The translations under genes were made by a program, and so were the position numbers. A model generated the notes under the pieces. That model had not been told where the DNA came from, ran no database searches, and was given only the letters and a program-made list of their open reading frames with translations. A stretch of DNA of 64,000 bases from Nocardioides malaquae (GTDB lineage Bacteria > Actinomycetota > Actinomycetes > Propionibacteriales > Nocardioidaceae). Below, piece by piece: positions 60,301-64,000 of this stretch (position 1 is the stretch's first letter; each line of letters begins with the position of its first letter). The stretch spans positions 62,001 to 126,000 of the forward strand of contig NZ_JADCSA010000006.1 in assembly GCF_015070385.1 (NCBI RefSeq). The letters are read 5' to 3'.

Positions 60301-60921
60301 TCAGCCCGCGACGAGCTCGTAGACGGTGAAGCTGGCGAGGGCTGTGCAGACGGCCGCCCCGAGGTAGTGGAGGACCGAGAGCTTCACCTTGGCGAGCAGG
60401 ATCCGGCCCACGATCACGGCCAGTCCGGAGACCGCCAGCAGTGCGGCCCACGCCCCCACGAAGACCGAGACGGGGTCGTCGTGGCGGGCGACGAGTGAGA
60501 GGGTCAACAGCTGCGACAGGTCGCCCCACTCGGCGGCGAAGAGCACGATGAAGGACGTCAGGACCACCTTGCCGCCGTGCACCTCGCCGCGGGCCGCCGC
60601 CTTCGCCGCGAACTCCTCCTCGGTCTCCGACTCCTCCGAGTCGGCAGTGCGCGCCTCGCGCAGCAGCAACACCGCCCCGACGGCGAAGAGCAGCGCCGCG
60701 GCGCCGCGTACGACGTCGTCGGGCAGGAACGAGGCGGCCTTGCCCAGGGCCACCGCGATGCCGGTCTGCACGGCGAAGGCCAGTCCGACGCCGATCCACA
60801 CGAAGAGCGGCCGGAAGCGGGTGCTCAGCACCAGGGTCGCGATGAACGTCTTGTCCGGCAGCTCGACCACGAAGATGGTCGCGAAGGCGAGGGCGATCAC
60901 GAAGGGGTCCACGGCGCCCAC
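60301..60921 (-). CDS. TMEM165/GDT1 (UPF0016) family manganese exporter
   Basis: 206 residues, six TM segments in two halves. The duplicated cation-binding motif appears as VELPDKTFIATL in the first half (usual E-x-G-D-K-T/S with Pro for Gly) and AAEWGDLSQLLT in the second. Bacterial members export Mn(II). A Glu-rich loop joins the halves. Divergent from the antitoxin-like gene. First chromosomal gene after the island. Confidence 0.88.
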   Translation of the reverse strand: MGAVDPFVIALAFATIFVVELPDKTFIATLVLSTRFRPLFVWIGVGLAFAVQTGIAVALGKAASFLPDDVVRGAAALLFAVGAVLLLREARTADSEESETEEEFAAKAAARGEVHGGKVVLTSFIVLFAAEWGDLSQLLTLSLVARHDDPVSVFVGAWAALLAVSGLAVIVGRILLAKVKLSVLHYLGAAVCTALASFTVYELVAG

Positions 60922-61011
60922 GATCTCACGGCGAGCCTGGTGTGGGGGCCGGGCCTACGCTGGTGGTTCGGGCCCCGGCGCGGAGCCAGACCGCTCGTCT
61001 GAGGAGGAACC

Positions 61012-61335
61012 ATGTCGTTCGCCGACAACATCAAGGCCAAGATCAAGGACGTCGACGTCGAGAAGCAGCTCACCGACCTGGTCGACGAGGGCGAGAAGCT
61101 GGTGCAGGAAGCCGTCACGAAGGCCGGCGACGTCGCCCACGAGCGCCGCGACGACGTGCAGGGGTGGCTGGAGAAGGCCACCGGCGCGATCAACGACAAG
61201 ACCGAGGGCAAGTACGCCGACAAGGTCACCCAGGTGCGCGACACCCTCCTCGGGGGGCTCGACAAGCTGGCGCAGCGGCGTACGCCCAGTGCCCCGGCCG
61301 AGCCGACCGACCCGCCGCAGCTGCCCGAGGCCTGA
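61012..61335 (+). CDS. MT0933/Rv0909-type antitoxin-like helical protein
   Basis: 107 residues from ATG 61012 with GGAGGAACC upstream. Highly charged helical protein (MSFADNIKAKIKDVDVEKQL) with the pattern AINDKTEGKYADKVTQVRDTL, as in Rv0909-type antitoxins, and a Pro-rich tail. The matching toxin is not next to it. Such proteins are common in Actinobacteria and many may not be TA components. Confidence 0.65.
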   Translation: MSFADNIKAKIKDVDVEKQLTDLVDEGEKLVQEAVTKAGDVAHERRDDVQGWLEKATGAINDKTEGKYADKVTQVRDTLLGGLDKLAQRRTPSAPAEPTDPPQLPEA

Positions 61336-61419
61336 CCCGCGGGCGCCGTGGCCGTTGTCGGTGGGCCGCGGGAGCACTGGCGTCGAAGGGTTCACCCACC
61401 GACGCACCCGGAGGACTCC

Positions 61420-61842
61420 ATGGCCAGCATGCTCACCCCCTACGTCAACCTCGTCGACGGCCGCGCGCGTGAAGCCGTGGAGTTCTACGCATCGGTGCTC
61501 GGCGGCACTCCGCAGGTCACCACGTTCGGCGAGAGCGGCATGGAGGGTCCGTTCGCCGACCAGGTGATGCACGCCCGGCTCGACACCCCTGCGGGTTTCG
61601 TGCTGATGGTCGCTGACGCTCCGTCCGAGATGGTCCAGGTGACCGTCGGCAGCAACGTCTCCCTCTCGATCTCCGGCGACGCCGGCGACGCTGCTGCGCT
61701 GCGCGGCTACTTCTCCGGCCTCGCGGAGGGTGGCAGCGTCGACGAACCGTTGGCCCAGGCGCCGTGGGGAGACGAGTTCGGGATGCTCACCGACAAGTTC
61801 GGCATCCACTGGATGGTCAACATCGCCGGCGCGGCGGCCTGA
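61420..61842 (+). CDS. VOC-family (PhnB/glyoxalase-like) protein
   Basis: 140 residues from ATG 61420 (GGAGGACTCC upstream). A single beta-alpha-beta-beta-beta unit pair: MLTPYVNLVDGRAREAVEFYASVLGG, then QVMHARLDTPAGFVLMVADAP and LTDKFGIHWMVNI. Resembles the PhnB/3-demethylubiquinone-like VOC group. No metal-ligand set of glyoxalase I is evident, so substrate is unknown. Confidence 0.85.
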   Translation: MASMLTPYVNLVDGRAREAVEFYASVLGGTPQVTTFGESGMEGPFADQVMHARLDTPAGFVLMVADAPSEMVQVTVGSNVSLSISGDAGDAAALRGYFSGLAEGGSVDEPLAQAPWGDEFGMLTDKFGIHWMVNIAGAAA

Positions 61843-61908
61843 TCCCGAGACAGGGGATCTGGCCGTTCGGGGTCCCGTTGTCGGCCGTCGCTGGTTGGAT
61901 GACCGGCG

Positions 61909-63240
61909 ATGGCTCGATGGACGCATGACCAGGTGCAGGCGGCCGCCCCCGACGCGGCCTCGCTGACGGCTGCCCGCAAGCTGGCCCACCCCGGTCCGTG
62001 GCGCGAGACCGGGTGCACCGACTCCCTCGTGTGGGGTCAGTGCCAGGGCAGCGGCAAGAAGCCCTACCAGGTGAGCATCGACGTGCTCGCGCCCGCCTAC
62101 CGCTGCTCCTGCCCCAGCCGGAAGTTCCCCTGCAAGCACGGCCTCGCCCTGCTCATGCTCTGGTCCGACGGCGTCCTCGACGAGTCCGGCCAGGTCGCGG
62201 AGCACGCCGGTGAGTGGGCGGCCGGCCGAGCCGCGAAGGTGGCCGCGCAGGCGGACCGCGAGGCGCGCGCCGACGCCCCGACGGCACCCGTCGACGAGCA
62301 GGCCCGGGCCAGGCGGGTCGCCGAGCGCCTGGCGCGGATGGACGCCGGCGTCGAGGACCTCCGGCTCTGGCTGGAGGACCTGGTGCGTGGCGGTCTGGCC
62401 TCTGCGCGGCGCCAGGGCCACGGCTGGTGGGACGGTGCGGCGGCCCGCCTGGTCGACGCCCAGGTGCCCGGCCTGGCCGAACGCGTCCGACGGCTCGGCG
62501 ATCTGGCCGCCCGGCCGGACTGGGACGAGACCCTGCTGCCCGAGGTGGGCCGGCTGTGGACCGTCACCGCCGCCTGGCTCGGACGTGACGCGCTCTCGCC
62601 CGAGGAGCAGGCCGAGGTCCGGGTCGCGGTCGGCTGGGCGCTGCCGTCGGCCGAGGTCCGTGACGCCGACTCCCGGCCCGGTCCGTGGACCGTGCTGGGG
62701 GCGCACCGCAGTGACGACGGCACGCTGCAGTCCCAGCGGACCTGGCTGCGCCACGGTGACGGCGAGGTGGTCCAGGTGCTCGACTTCGCCGGACAGGGCC
62801 AGAGTCTCGCGGTGCCGCAGCTGAGCGGTGCGGTGATCGACGTCGAGGTTGCCCGCTACCCCGGCCTGCCGCCCCGGCGCGCGCTCTTCGTCGACCTGCC
62901 GACCAGCGTCGGCGTGGCGGCCCGTGCCGACGCGGCGGAGAGCGCCTCGACCATCGCCGCGCTCGTCGCGGCGGCGGGCGAGTCGCTGGCCGCGGCCCCG
63001 TGGCGTACGCGTGTGCCCGCCCTCCTCGGCGCCGTGCGGCCCGCGCCGGCCGACGCCGACCACCGGCGCTGGCAGCTCGTCGACGCCGACGGCGCCGCGG
63101 TGCCGCTGGTGGCCGGTCCGGAGCTGTGGAGCCTGGTCGCACTGACCGGCGGGCGCCCCGCCGACGTCTTCGGCGAGTGGGGCGGGCACCAGTTCCTGCC
63201 GCTGACGGTCTGGTCCGACGACGGGGCGGTGCCGCTGTGA
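61909..63240 (+). CDS. SWIM zinc-finger protein of the DUF5691 cluster
   Basis: 443 residues from ATG 61909. The SWIM motif CSCPSRKFPCKHGLALLM lies near residues 64-81. Long Arg/Ala-rich helical stretches and a beta-rich C-terminal half follow. Its stop overlaps the GTG of the DUF5691 gene. SWIM-DUF5691 pairs often precede a MoxR-type AAA ATPase and VWA genes, which would lie to the right of this window. Role unknown; likely part of a chaperone-like complex. Confidence 0.82.
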   Translation: MARWTHDQVQAAAPDAASLTAARKLAHPGPWRETGCTDSLVWGQCQGSGKKPYQVSIDVLAPAYRCSCPSRKFPCKHGLALLMLWSDGVLDESGQVAEHAGEWAAGRAAKVAAQADREARADAPTAPVDEQARARRVAERLARMDAGVEDLRLWLEDLVRGGLASARRQGHGWWDGAAARLVDAQVPGLAERVRRLGDLAARPDWDETLLPEVGRLWTVTAAWLGRDALSPEEQAEVRVAVGWALPSAEVRDADSRPGPWTVLGAHRSDDGTLQSQRTWLRHGDGEVVQVLDFAGQGQSLAVPQLSGAVIDVEVARYPGLPPRRALFVDLPTSVGVAARADAAESASTIAALVAAAGESLAAAPWRTRVPALLGAVRPAPADADHRRWQLVDADGAAVPLVAGPELWSLVALTGGRPADVFGEWGGHQFLPLTVWSDDGAVPL

Positions 63241-64000
63241 CGACCCTGCACGAGTGGACCGAGGAGCTGCGCGCCGCCGCGCTGGTCGGCACCGCGCGCC
63301 GGGAGGCGCCGGCCGTGCCCGCCGGCTGGGGGCTGGCCGCCCGTCCGCCCGGCAGCCGGGAGCAGGCGCTGCTGTCGGCGGCGGCGCTCGCCGACGTGGT
63401 GGCCCGCACCGGCACCCGACCCCCGGTGGAGGCCGTGCCCTTCGAGGTCGCCCCCTCCGACGACCTGCCGGTGGTGGGGCAGCGTGCCGAGCAGCTGCTC
63501 GACCTCCTGCTCGGACAGTCGCCCTTCGGGGCGGCGCAGACCAAGCAGATGGTGGCCGCCTGGCTGGCCCACGCCGTGCGGACTGGGCAGCGGGTGCCGC
63601 CGCGGCTGCTGCCCGGCCTGCTGACCTCCCGCTTCGTGCCGGCCTCCGCGCGCGCCGACCTCGCCGCCGCGATCGGCGCGCGCGGCCGGTGGTTCGCCGC
63701 CCTGCACCCCGACGTGGACCTGGCCGCCGCCGACTCCGTGGCCGGGCAGGCCGTCGCGGGCCAGCTGGGCGGTGCCCTGCCGCCCGACTGGACCACGCTG
63801 TGGACCGCGCTGCCCGTGCGCGAGGCGGTCGAGCTGCTCACTCGGGCCCGCGCGCACGACCCGCAGCAGGCGCGGGCGGCGCTGGAGCAGCACGTGGGGA
63901 CGTACGGCGCGAAGCAGCGCGCCGACCTGCTCGCCGTGCTCGCCGTCGGCCTCTCCCCGGACGACGAGCCGCTGCTGGAGTCGGCGCTCGACGACCGTGC
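63237..64000 (+). CDS. DUF5691-family protein (3' end outside window)
   Basis: Starts at GTG 63237, sharing 4 bp with the SWIM gene stop; at least 254 codons are open to the window edge. The N-terminus VTTLHEWTEELRAAALVGTAR followed by repeated helical segments (EQLLDLLLGQSPFGAAQTKQM) is characteristic of DUF5691. It is predicted to be an all-helical scaffold. Part of the SWIM/DUF5691 operon. Confidence 0.8.
   Translation, partial: MTTLHEWTEELRAAALVGTARREAPAVPAGWGLAARPPGSREQALLSAAALADVVARTGTRPPVEAVPFEVAPSDDLPVVGQRAEQLLDLLLGQSPFGAAQTKQMVAAWLAHAVRTGQRVPPRLLPGLLTSRFVPASARADLAAAIGARGRWFAALHPDVDLAAADSVAGQAVAGQLGGALPPDWTTLWTALPVREAVELLTRARAHDPQQARAALEQHVGTYGAKQRADLLAVLAVGLSPDDEPLLESALDDR

Overview
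The window is 64 kb of high-GC actinobacterial chromosome with many GTG starts and tightly coupled genes. Gene content (MT0933/Rv0909-type antitoxin-like protein, DUF5926, DUF5691, DUF6153, DUF4192) and a strong habit of spelling Val-Arg as GTA-CGN suggest Nocardioidaceae, probably Nocardioides-like. That placement is inference. No rRNA, tRNA or CRISPR array was seen. Both edge genes (a RecQ helicase and a DUF5691 protein) run off the window.

Region 1 (1-26.8 kb) is ordinary chromosome. It holds RecQ-phosphoribosyltransferase, two small membrane proteins, an SRPBCC protein, a 14-TM MFS exporter with a 17-bp palindrome at its promoter, glutathione peroxidase, and an SNF2 helicase coupled to a SWIM protein. 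A leucine/branched acyl-CoA catabolic operon (biotin-dependent carboxylase beta and alpha subunits, HMG-CoA lyase) lies divergent from a TetR gene, with two palindromic operator candidates between them. Next come two sulfotransferase-like genes around an unknown gene, EcsC, Aat, SulP, a truncated FAD oxidoreductase, a PQQ-like lipoprotein, a divergent Lrp/LysE pair, a thioesterase and Fpg/Nei.

Region 2 (26.9-35.0 kb) is a metal-resistance insertion. Six minus-strand genes read as one copper operon: CopB-type P-ATPase, DUF6153, DUF305, an F510_1955-type beta-propeller, a DUF3152 metallopeptidase-like protein and CueP. A CsoR-like inverted repeat sits at the head. On the plus strand a CmtR-like Cd/Pb sensor is coupled to a CadD transporter. 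Broken pieces of DUF4192 genes lie on both sides of the copper operon, and a 14/17 matching near-repeat brackets the whole segment.

Region 3 (35.0-39.1 kb) is chromosome again: AAA ATPase, membrane protein, GRAM/PH-like protein, GDPD and DUF5926, closed by strong terminator hairpins.

Region 4 (39.3-60.3 kb) is a mobile defence island. It starts with a degenerate tyrosine recombinase coupled to a DDE-type protein, then an HTH regulator, a type III restriction-modification pair (mod, res) coupled to an R-x4-H (HEPN-like) gene, a CoiA-like nuclease, an unknown two-gene unit whose second product looks nuclease-like, a winged-helix-like protein, small ORFs, a GmrSD-like DUF262/HNH nuclease ending in a RAMA domain, a second R-x4-H protein and an Xre/MbcA-like antitoxin. 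Two repeat families tie the island together: a 51-bp hairpin (2 copies) and a roughly 40-bp promoter-like element (2 copies). A decayed copy of the CoiA-like gene's 3' end directly abuts one hairpin.

Region 5 (60.3-64 kb) returns to chromosome: TMEM165/GDT1 Mn exporter, antitoxin-like helical protein, VOC protein, a SWIM protein and DUF5691.
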